A program made the position numbers and the translations under genes. A stretch of 64,000 bases of DNA from an uncultured Erythrobacter sp. GTDB taxonomy: Bacteria > Pseudomonadota > Alphaproteobacteria > Sphingomonadales > Sphingomonadaceae. The stretch covers positions 968,861 through 1,032,860 of the forward strand of contig CANLZI010000001.1 of the NCBI GenBank assembly GCA_947495555.1, given 5' to 3'. Positions 51,801 to 58,988 of this stretch are shown one piece after another (within the stretch, counting starts at the first letter, position 1; each line of letters opens with the position of its first letter). The notes beneath the pieces are model-generated. The model ran no database searches. It worked only from the letters and a program-made list of their open reading frames with translations, and had not been told where the DNA came from.

Positions 51801-51988
51801 GAGCTACGAATGCCAGTAACGATAATCGCGTTACCTTCTTCGGCAGCTTCCGATGCGACTTGATCGGCATCTTGCGCCAAAGCAGCGTTAGGCATTGCGA
51901 ATGCCATCACCGCCGCACTGCTCATAAAGCCTGCGATTAGACGAGAATTTTTGACGGCCGGACGACCGAATCCATTTAACTTAGACAT
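48848..51988 (-). CDS. TonB-dependent receptor, second of the alginate locus
   Basis: Receptor of 1046 residues. The frame is open to 52036, but the ATG at 51988 is preceded by GGGAGGG and starts a good signal peptide (cleavage near NAALAQ). The TonB-box-like AIIVTGIRSSLASALNEKR and plug (LAEVLENITGVQITRENGVG, VQIRGTDSNRLEINGV) place it in the TonB-Xanth-Caul family. The barrel ends in RRIQFGVTFTY. Its promoter region is laid out like that of the first receptor, with the same GntR motifs, so the two should be induced together. It may import oligomers of different size or composition. Confidence 0.9.
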   Translation of the reverse strand: MSKLNGFGRPAVKNSRLIAGFMSSAAVMAFAMPNAALAQDADQVASEAAEEGNAIIVTGIRSSLASALNEKRNADSLIEVIKAEDIGKLPDQNLAEVLENITGVQITRENGVGTGVQIRGTDSNRLEINGVTTVGAGNGRGGINFEDLNPSIIAGVEVIKAPEARHIEGSVGGTVNLKTIRPLDLSETLISFRGQLEDSSLSSEGLKPRLSGAFGKKWETSDGRQFGVVVSGSYTESSNTAFRPRLDRDNLTDCTGATPPTSCPAGAPGFLGVQFLNQVQETQNFETINLAASVEGEVTDNLKLYADYIYTDQTRRLAGSRVQFSNVSRLNGSGDRTNGGNINFTDFATFNLGRDAIGQDLGSILAVTAGTFTPHQRSDFATDEDFRNARGAPFLRVSSDNGSRLTTSDVFIAGAEWESDRLRIAAEVSRVTADTVNPNLSSTLNFINPNSDIAPNNSAGTSFRDENGIPIIFDLRDGISFGINFADPFAPTAAQLLDGNNYVLDGTPTYSANIQENEESAFRFDASYDLSDSAIPFISSVDAGYRYSNRTTLRDNRQASRSGSSSLAGSLNAGGISGLLAEIPDNFGQGTGSDLFVSGVLHLDPNNGANPEDTVAAINAAAAAQGLGPIFTSGLESIPGDFFDIEEETHSLYGQLNFETGNGRFRGNAGVRWVDTSISSTANVLGNGDPILTTVGSSYSHLLPRVNFAFDVADNLVLRASYSEEINRPGFVSISSALELPDAGGVNGNAEAGNPNLRPEEVTSYDVSASWYFAPEAVLSVGYFRKERDGLFGVNVDEPGGPGDPGVVAPNTRDTVGPDCEGGGIFSPLTEAGIFGNGETGVCVGLEAPFNSNGTTTQEGIEVAFQYNLSDWEDQLGSFAWASGFGIVANYTYQTESNNSGFTDIAGSRARAIYASLGFDPNVNPVQRETATLLNLSKHAYNLTAFYEKYGLSARVRYTWRDTFRTDDLPGTGNVFEPLGFRGAVEPRGQLNASVNYAVTDQINVGVEGTNLTKSSQNISCVNDGALLCYEGITDRRIQFGVTFTY

Positions 51989-52047
51989 GCATCCCTCCCA
52001 CAGGATTCGTTGTTGTTCGTCGCAAAGTAAGATCACTAGTCCATATA

Positions 52048-52095
52048 TGTCAACCTAAGACTTATACCGATGTTGACTATTCTGTCATACCAATT
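52048..52095. promoter_or_regulatory. -35 box and paired GntR operator candidates of the second alginate receptor
   Basis: TTGACA (minus strand, 52048-52053) is followed upstream by a degenerate core ATACCGATG (52064-52072) and a full core ATACCAATT (52087-52095). Distances from the start of the -35 box are 16 and 39 bases, matching the first receptor (16 and 38) and the PL6 operon (39). Confidence 0.6.
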
Positions 52096-52153
52096 TGAAG
52101 AACGCTGGGGTCTGTGCCGATTGCCCCAGGTCCGGCTGGTGGGAGAATATCCG

Positions 52154-52309
52154 ATGGTGTGTTCGTCGAATCTGAATGCGAAGAAGGTGCGAGCTATGGC
52201 ACGGGTCTTGTTGTGGACAGTCTTGTTCTCCTGTGCCGCAACATTTGTGATGATCAATTCTTATGGCCGTTACACCTTGGTCACTGGCGAGACAGCACAC
52301 TCCCAATGA
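52154..52309 (+). CDS. Possible small single-span membrane protein
   Basis: A 51-residue frame starting MVCSSNLNAKKVRAMARV, with a GGGAGA ribosome site about eight bases upstream. An internal ATG at 52196 also has a site (GAAGGTG) and would give 37 residues. A basic N-terminal part is followed by one hydrophobic segment (VLLWTVLFSCAATFVMI) and a polar tail. It lies between the alginate receptor and otsB with no overlapping real gene. Nothing about function can be read, and without comparative data it may be spurious. Confidence 0.4.
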   Translation: MVCSSNLNAKKVRAMARVLLWTVLFSCAATFVMINSYGRYTLVTGETAHSQ

Positions 52310-52363
52310 ATAGGTTCGCATAGCCAGTGACAAATTGGTGCAATGCAGCGTAGGAGTGGATAG

Positions 52364-53104
52364 ATGAACCGATCACCTTTGCCTCTCCCTCCATCGCTGG
52401 AATCCCTAAGTTCGGCTTCCGCTATATCACTATTTCTGGATTTTGACGGAACGTTGATTGAAATTGCTCCGGGGCCTGATGCTATTGAAGTACCGGAGAA
52501 AATATCTGGGCGCCTGAAAGCCGTCGCGGACAAAATTGGCGGCAGATTGGCGCTAGTTACGGGCCGCGACCTGGGCAATTTAGAACAGCATCTGGGAAAG
52601 CTTGAGATCGCCCGCGCGGGCTCCCACGGAGCAGAACAAATCGGCGCAGATGGCGTGCCACTTGGCGCAAAGCTCAAACCAGTACCCGCGGATGACATCG
52701 CGCAATTGCGCCAGCTTGCCTCTCAGCATGGCGCATTGTTTGAGAATAAACGCCACGGTGCGGCACTGCATTTTCGCGCAGTGCCTGCAAGTGGTCAGGC
52801 GATTCAGGATGCCGCTGCTGTTGTCGCAAAGCAGTCCGGCCTAACAATGAAATGCGGCAAGTGCGTGATTGAGCTTGTCCACCCCGGCGCCAACAAGGGT
52901 ACTGCAATTGCTAAATTTATGGACACTCCGACATTCGCAGGCAGCAAACCCATTTTTATTGGCGATGACGTTACCGACGAGGATGGCTTTACTGCAGTGC
53001 AGAAATATGGCGGATTCGCCATTGCTGTTGGTGAACGGCCATCTCACACTGCCAACTTCAAACTCAATGGCGTGCAAGACGTGCATGCGTGGCTGAACCT
53101 ATGA
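52364..53104 (+). CDS. otsB: Trehalose-6-phosphate phosphatase
   Basis: HAD-superfamily phosphatase of 246 residues that removes phosphate from trehalose-6-phosphate. Motif I is LDFDGTL (Asp26 nucleophile, Asp28). SLVTGR-like LALVTGRD is motif II, and FIGDDVTDEDGF near residue 200 is the characteristic OtsB motif. AGGAGTG lies six bases before the ATG. Its stop overlaps the GH15 start (ATGA), and otsA follows, forming a three-gene trehalose operon common in sphingomonads and relatives. The product would be an osmotic or desiccation protectant. Confidence 0.93.
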   Translation: MNRSPLPLPPSLESLSSASAISLFLDFDGTLIEIAPGPDAIEVPEKISGRLKAVADKIGGRLALVTGRDLGNLEQHLGKLEIARAGSHGAEQIGADGVPLGAKLKPVPADDIAQLRQLASQHGALFENKRHGAALHFRAVPASGQAIQDAAAVVAKQSGLTMKCGKCVIELVHPGANKGTAIAKFMDTPTFAGSKPIFIGDDVTDEDGFTAVQKYGGFAIAVGERPSHTANFKLNGVQDVHAWLNL

Positions 53105-54918
53105 TCGATCCTGACGAAATGCTGCCTAGTAAATTGCAATCCGATCTCGACCTTTGGCCGATCGGAAACTGCCAAGTAAGCGGTTTGATTGACCGATCAG
53201 GCGCGCTGGTTTGGGGTTGCGTTCCAAGAGTGGATGGTGATCCGGTGTTCTGCGCGCTGCTCAATAATGGCAATCGCGACGAGGGCATTTGGCGCTTCGA
53301 GCTTGAGGGTCAGAGCAGTGTGACCCAATGGTATGAACGCAACACGCCTGTCCTTGTTACTAAGCTGGAGGCCGAAGACGGCAGCGCTGTCGAGATTCGG
53401 GATTTTTGTCCTCGCTATGAAAGCTCAGGCAGAATGTACCGACCGGTCGCATTCACACGTATCGTGCGCCCAATTGCAGGTGCGCCGCGCATGAAAGTCG
53501 TGCTGCAACCAATGCATGATTACGCGGCCAAGCTGGCCGAGAGAACGAACGGTACCAATCACGTCCGGTATCTTCTGGGCGACCAAGCGATGCGCTTGAG
53601 CACTGATGCCCCGGTTGGATATATTCTTGAAGGCCGCAGTTACCGTATAGAAAGCGACCAGCATTTTTTCCTTGGCCCGGATGAGCCATTCGTTGGAAAT
53701 GTTCGGTCCGAATTGCGTCGGATGATTCAAAGCACAATGCGTTACTGGCGGCATTGGGTTCGCGGGTTGCACTTGCCACTTGAATGGCAGGAAGATGTGA
53801 TCCGCTGCGCGATTGTCCTAAAATTGTGCCAACACGAAGAAACCGGCGCCATTGTGGCCGCACTGACAACCTCCATCCCAGAAGCATCAGGAAGCGAACG
53901 CAATTGGGATTATCGTTTCTGCTGGATCCGCGATTCCTATTATACCGTGCAGGCACTCAACCGCCTTGGCGCATTGGATGTGTTGGAGAAGTATCTCGCA
54001 TACCTACGCAATATTATCGATGGCGCGAAAGGTGGCCAAATCCAGCCGCTTTATTCGGTCATGGGCGAAAGCGAGCTGCACGAAAACATTGCAGAAAGCC
54101 TATCGGGCTATCGTGGGATGGGCCCTGTGCGGGTTGGCAATGCTGCTTACAAGCAAGTCCAGCATGATTGTTATGGGCAAATTGTGTTACCGACGGCTCA
54201 AGCCTTTTTTGATCACCGACTGCTGCGAATGGCTGACGATGCTGACTTTGTCAGCTTGGAAGAAGTTGGCGAAATGGCTTGGGCAATGCATGATCAACCC
54301 GACGCGGGCCTATGGGAATTTCGCACCCGCCAGGAAGTGCACACCTATTCTGCCGTGATGTGTTGGGCCGCCTGCGACCGGTTAGCAAATGTCGCCGATC
54401 ATTTGGGTAAGGCTGACCGCGCCAAGTTATGGCGTGAGCGCGCTGATGCTATTCGTGCAAAGATTGAATGCGAGGCTTGGGTCGAAAGCGGTGAACATTA
54501 CGGAGCTAGCTTTGAGAGCGACTATCTAGACGCTAGCCTACTGCAAATGGTCGAACTGCGGTTTCTAAAACCCGATGATCCTCGCTTTAAGAGCACATTC
54601 GTTGCGATTGAAAAAACACTGCGCCGCGGGGAGCATATGCTCCGCTACGCCTCCGAAGATGATTTCGGTCTGCCTGAAACCGCTTTTAATGTTTGCACAT
54701 TCTGGCTGATCGAGGCCTTGCATTTGGCCGGACGAAATGAAGAAGCGCGCGGGCTGTTCGAAGCGATGTTGAGCCACCGCACGGGATCAGGAATGCTGTC
54801 TGAAGATATGGATTTTGAAACTGGTGAGCTGTGGGGCAATTTCCCTCAAACCTATTCACTGGTTGGAGTGATTAATTGCGCTGGCTTGTTATCGCGCCAA
54901 TGGAGTGAAATACGATGA
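53101..54918 (+). CDS. Glycoside hydrolase family 15 protein (glucoamylase/trehalase-like)
   Basis: Cytoplasmic GH15 protein of 605 residues (no signal peptide). The ATG at 53101 overlaps the otsB stop (ATGA) and is preferred to an in-frame start at 53089. A beta-sandwich N-terminal domain (about 1-220) precedes the alpha/alpha-barrel. Typical motifs are RNWDYRFCWIRDSYYTVQALN, QPDAGLWEFR with a catalytic-type Glu, and SAVMCWAACDRLA. Actinobacterial relatives are trehalases, others glucoamylases. Sitting between otsB and otsA, it could adjust trehalose level by hydrolysis. That role is inferred from position. Confidence 0.9.
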   Translation: MIDPDEMLPSKLQSDLDLWPIGNCQVSGLIDRSGALVWGCVPRVDGDPVFCALLNNGNRDEGIWRFELEGQSSVTQWYERNTPVLVTKLEAEDGSAVEIRDFCPRYESSGRMYRPVAFTRIVRPIAGAPRMKVVLQPMHDYAAKLAERTNGTNHVRYLLGDQAMRLSTDAPVGYILEGRSYRIESDQHFFLGPDEPFVGNVRSELRRMIQSTMRYWRHWVRGLHLPLEWQEDVIRCAIVLKLCQHEETGAIVAALTTSIPEASGSERNWDYRFCWIRDSYYTVQALNRLGALDVLEKYLAYLRNIIDGAKGGQIQPLYSVMGESELHENIAESLSGYRGMGPVRVGNAAYKQVQHDCYGQIVLPTAQAFFDHRLLRMADDADFVSLEEVGEMAWAMHDQPDAGLWEFRTRQEVHTYSAVMCWAACDRLANVADHLGKADRAKLWRERADAIRAKIECEAWVESGEHYGASFESDYLDASLLQMVELRFLKPDDPRFKSTFVAIEKTLRRGEHMLRYASEDDFGLPETAFNVCTFWLIEALHLAGRNEEARGLFEAMLSHRTGSGMLSEDMDFETGELWGNFPQTYSLVGVINCAGLLSRQWSEIR

Positions 54919-54925
54919 AGCCATC

Positions 54926-56314
54926 ATGAGCCGCCTCGTAATTATATCAAACAGGGTCGCTGTCGCCAAAGCACGCGGTGCGGCCGGCGCGCAAGGCGGC
55001 CTGGCAGGCGCGCTGAATTCAGCATTGAAGAAATTCGGCGGCATCTGGTTTGGGTGGTCAGGGAACGAAGCAGATGAGACCACCGGACACATCCAGCTGA
55101 ACAACAATGGCGGGGTAACGACAGCTACAATCGACCTCAGCGCGCATGACGTCGAAGAATATTACAACGGTTATGCGAATTCCACGCTGTGGCCGCTATT
55201 TCACTACCGCCTCGATCTAACCGAATATGAAAATGAGTTCGGCAAGGGGTATGAGCGGGTCAATGAGCACTTCGCTGAGAGCGTTTCACCGCTAATCGAA
55301 CCAGACGACCTGATTTGGGTGCATGATTACCATCTGCTGCCCTTGGGCGAGCGGCTCCGTTCGCGCGGTTTTAAGAACCGGATCGGGTTCTTCCTTCACA
55401 CACCTTGGCCACCAGCGCGGCTGTTTGTGTCACTCCCATATCATGAGCGTTTGGTACGCACGATGTTGGAATATGACGTGATCGGCTTCCAGACCAATGA
55501 ATGGTTGGGCAGCTTTCAGCATTATTGTGAGAAAGAGCTTGGCGCTGAGGTAAACGAAGACACCGGAGAAATCCGTTTCGAGGGCAAGGTTACTTGCGCG
55601 AGGGCCTATCCCATCGGTGTGGATTGGGGTCACATCCAAGCCCAAGGCGCCACTTCAGAAGCTAAAGAGGCCGCACAAAGACTGCTCGAAAGTACCCGTC
55701 ACCGCACCGCTATGATTGGCGTGGACCGGCTCGATTACTCAAAAGGATTACCCGAGCGGATCGACGGAATCTCACGGTTTTTTGACCAAAACCCCGATCG
55801 GGTGCGCGATCTAGTGTATATCCAAATTGCCCCACCAAGCCGCGAAGATGTGGGCAGTTATCAAGATATTCGGGCTGAACTTGAACAAAAAACCGGCCAA
55901 ATCAATGGGGCCCGCTCGGAAGTCGATATTGTGCCCATCCGCTATGTGAACCGCGGGCATAGTCTGGCTGAGCTTTGCGGTTTCTTTCGTTCGGCAAAAA
56001 TCTGCTTGGTAACGCCCCTGCGCGATGGGATGAATTTGGTCGCTAAGGAATATATCGCGGCGCAAGATCCACAGGACCCCGGCGTGCTTATCCTGTCAAA
56101 ATTTGCTGGGGCGGCGCATCAGCTAACGAATGCAATTTTGGTCAATCCGCATAGCCCGGACGATCTGTCACGAGCAATCCGCACTGCTCTGGATATGTCG
56201 CTCGAAGAACGGAAAAATCGTTACGACGCGTTGGTGAAAACTGTCCGCGAAGAAGACATCCACCAATGGACATCAAATTTTGTCGACGACTTGTCTGGTA
56301 GCTGCCCATCTTAG
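54926..56314 (+). CDS. otsA: Trehalose-6-phosphate synthase (GT20)
   Basis: Glycosyltransferase of 462 residues that joins UDP- or other NDP-glucose to glucose-6-phosphate. The frame opens at GTG 54905, but the ATG at 54926 begins the canonical SRLVIISNRVAV. Family motifs include FGGIWFGWSGN, DLIWVHDYHLLPLGERLR, FLHTPWPP, GVDRLDYSKGLPERI and PLRDGMNLVAKEYIAAQ. The gene overlaps or abuts the GH15 end and completes the otsB-GH15-otsA set. It is the last gene before the IS6 relics. Confidence 0.94.
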   Translation: MSRLVIISNRVAVAKARGAAGAQGGLAGALNSALKKFGGIWFGWSGNEADETTGHIQLNNNGGVTTATIDLSAHDVEEYYNGYANSTLWPLFHYRLDLTEYENEFGKGYERVNEHFAESVSPLIEPDDLIWVHDYHLLPLGERLRSRGFKNRIGFFLHTPWPPARLFVSLPYHERLVRTMLEYDVIGFQTNEWLGSFQHYCEKELGAEVNEDTGEIRFEGKVTCARAYPIGVDWGHIQAQGATSEAKEAAQRLLESTRHRTAMIGVDRLDYSKGLPERIDGISRFFDQNPDRVRDLVYIQIAPPSREDVGSYQDIRAELEQKTGQINGARSEVDIVPIRYVNRGHSLAELCGFFRSAKICLVTPLRDGMNLVAKEYIAAQDPQDPGVLILSKFAGAAHQLTNAILVNPHSPDDLSRAIRTALDMSLEERKNRYDALVKTVREEDIHQWTSNFVDDLSGSCPS

Positions 56315-56324
56315 CGGCGCTGCC

Positions 56325-56468
56325 GGAGCGCTGGCGGTCTAATACGAACTCGCCTCTGCTCGGTAGAGCCCCCCTCCGACTTCTAAGCGAATTAGGCCAA
56401 TAGGTTTTGCCAATCAGCCGGCGCGGTTGAGCTATTGGCTTTCTAAGTCTCTGTTTCGGCAAGGTGGC
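56325..56468 (-). pseudogene. Left relic of an older IS6-family element (transposase C-terminus)
   Basis: Starts with a degenerate terminal repeat (GGAGCGCTGGCGGTCTAA). On the minus strand, 56392-56466 translates in one frame to a sequence aligned with the last 24 residues of the intact transposase (HLAETET-stop-KANSS...ADWQNLLA against HLIDRQTYKENRS...AEWRNLMA). A TAG at 56443-56445 interrupts it. It ends exactly where the intact IS begins. Confidence 0.65.
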
Positions 56469-57309
56469 GGTGCTGTCAGTCTAAAGCTAACTCGTCTCCA
56501 CTTGGCAGAGCGTGCCCTACCCACACGGTCGATCAGGCCATGAGGTTTCGCCACTCAGCCAGGGCGGCTGAGCGATTTTCCTTGTAGGTCTGTCTGTCGA
56601 TGAGGTGACGGTCTTGATTGAAGTGATTGTGGACGTCGGCGTGAACTGAAGCAAACTTCTGCAGCGCCTTCATCTGTCTGAACCGCAGCATTGCCCTTTC
56701 CCTTCGTCGGAATGGAAGATGGCTGTTCTCCGCTCGGTTGTTCAGCCACCTGCCCACTTCTCTTCGTTCCAGGTTGCCAAGCTCGCGCATCGCTGCTGGG
56801 TAAGAATGAAGTCCATCTGTGACGATCGCTTCGGCCCTCCCGTATCGCTTCAGCGTCTTCTTGAAGAAGCGCAGCGCGGCTGATTTGTCCCGTTTCTTCG
56901 TAACGTAGCTCTCGAGCACTTCGCCTTCGTGATCCACTGCGCGCCACAGATAGTGGATCTTTCCGTTGATCTTCACAAAGACTTCATCGACGGGCCAGCG
57001 CCAGTTGCGAAACCCACGCATTCGGCTGATCCGTTGCCGTTTGATGTCAGCCGCAAACATTGGGCCAAACCTGTTCCACCAAAACCGGACCGTCTCGTGG
57101 CAAATATCAATGCCGCGTTCTGCCAGTAAGTCCTCGACGTTCCGCAATGAAAGCGGGAACCGGACATACATCATCACCACAAGCCGGATGACCTCAGGCG
57201 ATGAGTTGAAATAACGGAACGGACTGGCTGATTTCTTAGGTCTGGGCATCTAAACGCCCTACCTCCGCAGCCTCAATCGTCAATCAGGTGCATTTGCTCT
57301 GACAGTGCC
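56469..57309 (-). mobile_element. IS6-family insertion sequence
   Basis: An 841-base element bounded by imperfect inverted ends: GGTGCTGTCAGTCTAAAG on the left and GGCACTGTCAGAGCAAAT (reverse strand) on the right, which resemble the GGCACTGT ends of IS26/IS6100. It holds one intact transposase gene. The eight flanking bases differ (AAGGTGGC and CGTGGCAG), so no target duplication is visible. Both flanks are parts of an older related element. Confidence 0.85.
56533..57249 (-). CDS. IS6-family transposase
   Basis: DDE transposase of 238 residues, the usual IS6 length. It begins MPRPKKSASPFRYFNSS and has an N-terminal helix-turn-helix region (LSLRNVEDLLAERGIDICHETVRFW). The catalytic triad appears intact: Asp in RWPVDEVFVKI, Asp in EAIVTDGLHSYP, and Glu in NRAENSHLPFRRRERAM. 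IS6 elements move by replicative transposition and often generate cointegrates and adjacent deletions. The frame is uninterrupted, so the element may be active. Confidence 0.93.
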   Translation of the reverse strand: MPRPKKSASPFRYFNSSPEVIRLVVMMYVRFPLSLRNVEDLLAERGIDICHETVRFWWNRFGPMFAADIKRQRISRMRGFRNWRWPVDEVFVKINGKIHYLWRAVDHEGEVLESYVTKKRDKSAALRFFKKTLKRYGRAEAIVTDGLHSYPAAMRELGNLERREVGRWLNNRAENSHLPFRRRERAMLRFRQMKALQKFASVHADVHNHFNQDRHLIDRQTYKENRSAALAEWRNLMA

Positions 57310-57523
57310 CGTGGCAGATATCGATACCGCGTTCGAACAGCAGATCCTCAACATTCCGCAAGCTTAGCGGAAACCGAACATACATCATCACAACAAGCCG
57401 GATCACTTCAGGTGACGAGTTGAAATAGCGAAACGGACTGGCTGGCTTCTTGGGTTGAGGCATGGCCACATTTTAACGGATCAGGCGCATCTCGTCAGCA
57501 GGTACATTTAGTCTGACAGCACC
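57310..57523 (-). pseudogene. Right relic of an older IS6-family element (transposase N-terminus)
   Basis: Encodes the first about 50 residues of a transposase closely related to the intact copy (MPQPKKPASPFRYFNSS to RGIDICH), then breaks off at the inner IS end. The right terminal repeat TTTAGTCTGACAGCACC is at about 57507-57523. With the left relic it represents one element whose middle, roughly residues 53-213 of the transposase, has been lost. Confidence 0.8.
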
Positions 57524-57536
57524 CTTTGACAGTGCC
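57524..57536. repeat. Additional IS6-type terminal sequence
   Basis: CTTTGACAGTGCC directly follows the right end of the older relic and matches another IS6-type end (reverse strand GGCACTGTCAAAG). It may be a remnant of a third element. The remaining 81 bases to the DUF1800 start hold its AAGGAGG ribosome site and no other recognisable feature. Confidence 0.4.
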
Positions 57537-57617
57537 CCGGTGTGACAATTTGAGACAAATCGATACTTGTCTTTGTTTCCTATGCGTGATCTTCTTCAAG
57601 CAAGCTAAGGAGGTCAA

Positions 57618-58988
57618 ATGACGGACAATTCTTGGAGCATCGCCGTGACACGGTTTGGCTACGGCCACCGGCCATCGGCTGCACCAGTCGGATCGCCAAA
57701 AGCTTGGCTAAGACAACAGATCGATGGCTATGACAGCCGGCCAGTCGCCCTTGCGGACCTGCCTGGTTCACAATTAGTCGCTCGCCAGTTCGGAGCCTTT
57801 CGCAAGCTTCGTAATGATGATGAAGACACCAAGCGCACAGCTCGGCGTGCATTGCGAGGCCGTTTGCGAGATGCAATCGGCGCGCGCATCGAGTTGGCTG
57901 TGCACACCTCGTCACCTTTTACAGAACGTCTGGTGCATTTCTGGGCCAATCACTTCGCCATCTCGACCGAAAAGCCAGGTGCGGGCCCTCTTGCCGGTAG
58001 TTTTGAAAGCGAAGTGATCCGCCCGAATATCTTTGGCCGATTTTCCGATATGTTGAAGGCTGTCGAGAGCCACCCGGCCATGCTGATCTATCTAGATCAA
58101 GCCCAATCCATTGGCCCCAACAGTCGCCGCGCAAAAGCCGCCGCGCAGCGCGGCAGGCCACGCGCTGGCCTGAACGAAAATCTGGCGCGAGAGATATTGG
58201 AACTGCACACTTTGGGTGTTCGCTCCGGCTATACTCAGAGTGATGTCACAGAATTTGCCAAGGCGCTGACGGGTCACACGGTTCCCGTCCTGCGCCGCGG
58301 AAGCAATGCCGCTGGACGGGAGGGCGCAGACCGAACTTATGCTTTTGTGGCCCGGCTTCACGAGCCCGGTTCAAAGACTGTGCTGGGCACGACTTACCGT
58401 GAGGAAGGCGCCCGTGAAGCGATACGCATTCTCGATGATCTGGCAGCGAATCCGGCCACAGCCAGACATATCGCTACCAAGCTGGCGCGGCATTTCTCGA
58501 CTGATGAACCTCCCGCATCTTTGGTCAACCGGTTGGAGGAAAGTTTTCTCAAGACCGGCGGAAATTTGCGTGCTGTTACGCTATCCCTGATTGATGCCCC
58601 CGAAGTTTGGCAGACCAAGCGGCAAAAATTCCTCACCCCATGGGAGTGGAGCATCGCGTCATTGCGCGCAATCGACACGGATCAATTCGAACCGATGCAG
58701 GCCCGGCGCGTGATGATCAATCTGGGACAGGATTTATGGAAACCTGGTTCACCAGCTGGCTTCGACGACAAGACATCGGCCTGGGCCGCGCCTGAAGCGC
58801 TCCATCGGCGCGTGGAAGCGGCCCAGACCATAGGCCGACTTGGCTCCCGGCATGACGCGCGGACCCTTGGCCCGCTGCTTTATGCCGATGCCTGGAGCAA
58901 GAACAGTGCGACAGCGGTTGCGCGCGCAGAAAGCCCGGCACAGGCAATGGCGCTGATGCTGGCAAGCCCGGAGGCAATGTGGCGATGA
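57618..58988 (+). CDS. DUF1800 family protein
   Basis: A 456-residue DUF1800 protein with an excellent AAGGAGG ribosome site before the ATG. Family features are the N-terminal RFGYGHRPSA, LVHFWANHFAIST, the NLAREILELHTLGV motif and EFAKALTGH. No clear signal peptide is present in this start. DUF1800 genes are nearly always next to DUF1501 genes in Gram-negative bacteria, and the pair is co-translated here (ATGA overlap). The molecular function is unknown. It lies just outside the IS6 relics, so its promoter region borders mobile DNA. Confidence 0.88.
   Translation: MTDNSWSIAVTRFGYGHRPSAAPVGSPKAWLRQQIDGYDSRPVALADLPGSQLVARQFGAFRKLRNDDEDTKRTARRALRGRLRDAIGARIELAVHTSSPFTERLVHFWANHFAISTEKPGAGPLAGSFESEVIRPNIFGRFSDMLKAVESHPAMLIYLDQAQSIGPNSRRAKAAAQRGRPRAGLNENLAREILELHTLGVRSGYTQSDVTEFAKALTGHTVPVLRRGSNAAGREGADRTYAFVARLHEPGSKTVLGTTYREEGAREAIRILDDLAANPATARHIATKLARHFSTDEPPASLVNRLEESFLKTGGNLRAVTLSLIDAPEVWQTKRQKFLTPWEWSIASLRAIDTDQFEPMQARRVMINLGQDLWKPGSPAGFDDKTSAWAAPEALHRRVEAAQTIGRLGSRHDARTLGPLLYADAWSKNSATAVARAESPAQAMALMLASPEAMWR

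Larger units (their letters stand above)
51989..52363. other. Region between the second alginate receptor and otsB
   Basis: 375 bases. The left part carries the receptor ribosome site, -35 box (52048-52053) and operator candidates (52064-52095). The middle holds a possible small membrane-protein gene (52154-52309). The right part (52310-52363) holds the otsB ribosome site and AAATTGGTG at 52332-52340, a weak match to the reverse of the GntR core. Confidence 0.5.

Noticed and set aside
56142-56462. A 106-codon open frame spanning the otsA end and the IS relic
   Set aside because: It crosses from antisense of otsA into the relic in a frame other than that of the old transposase, so it is not a gene.
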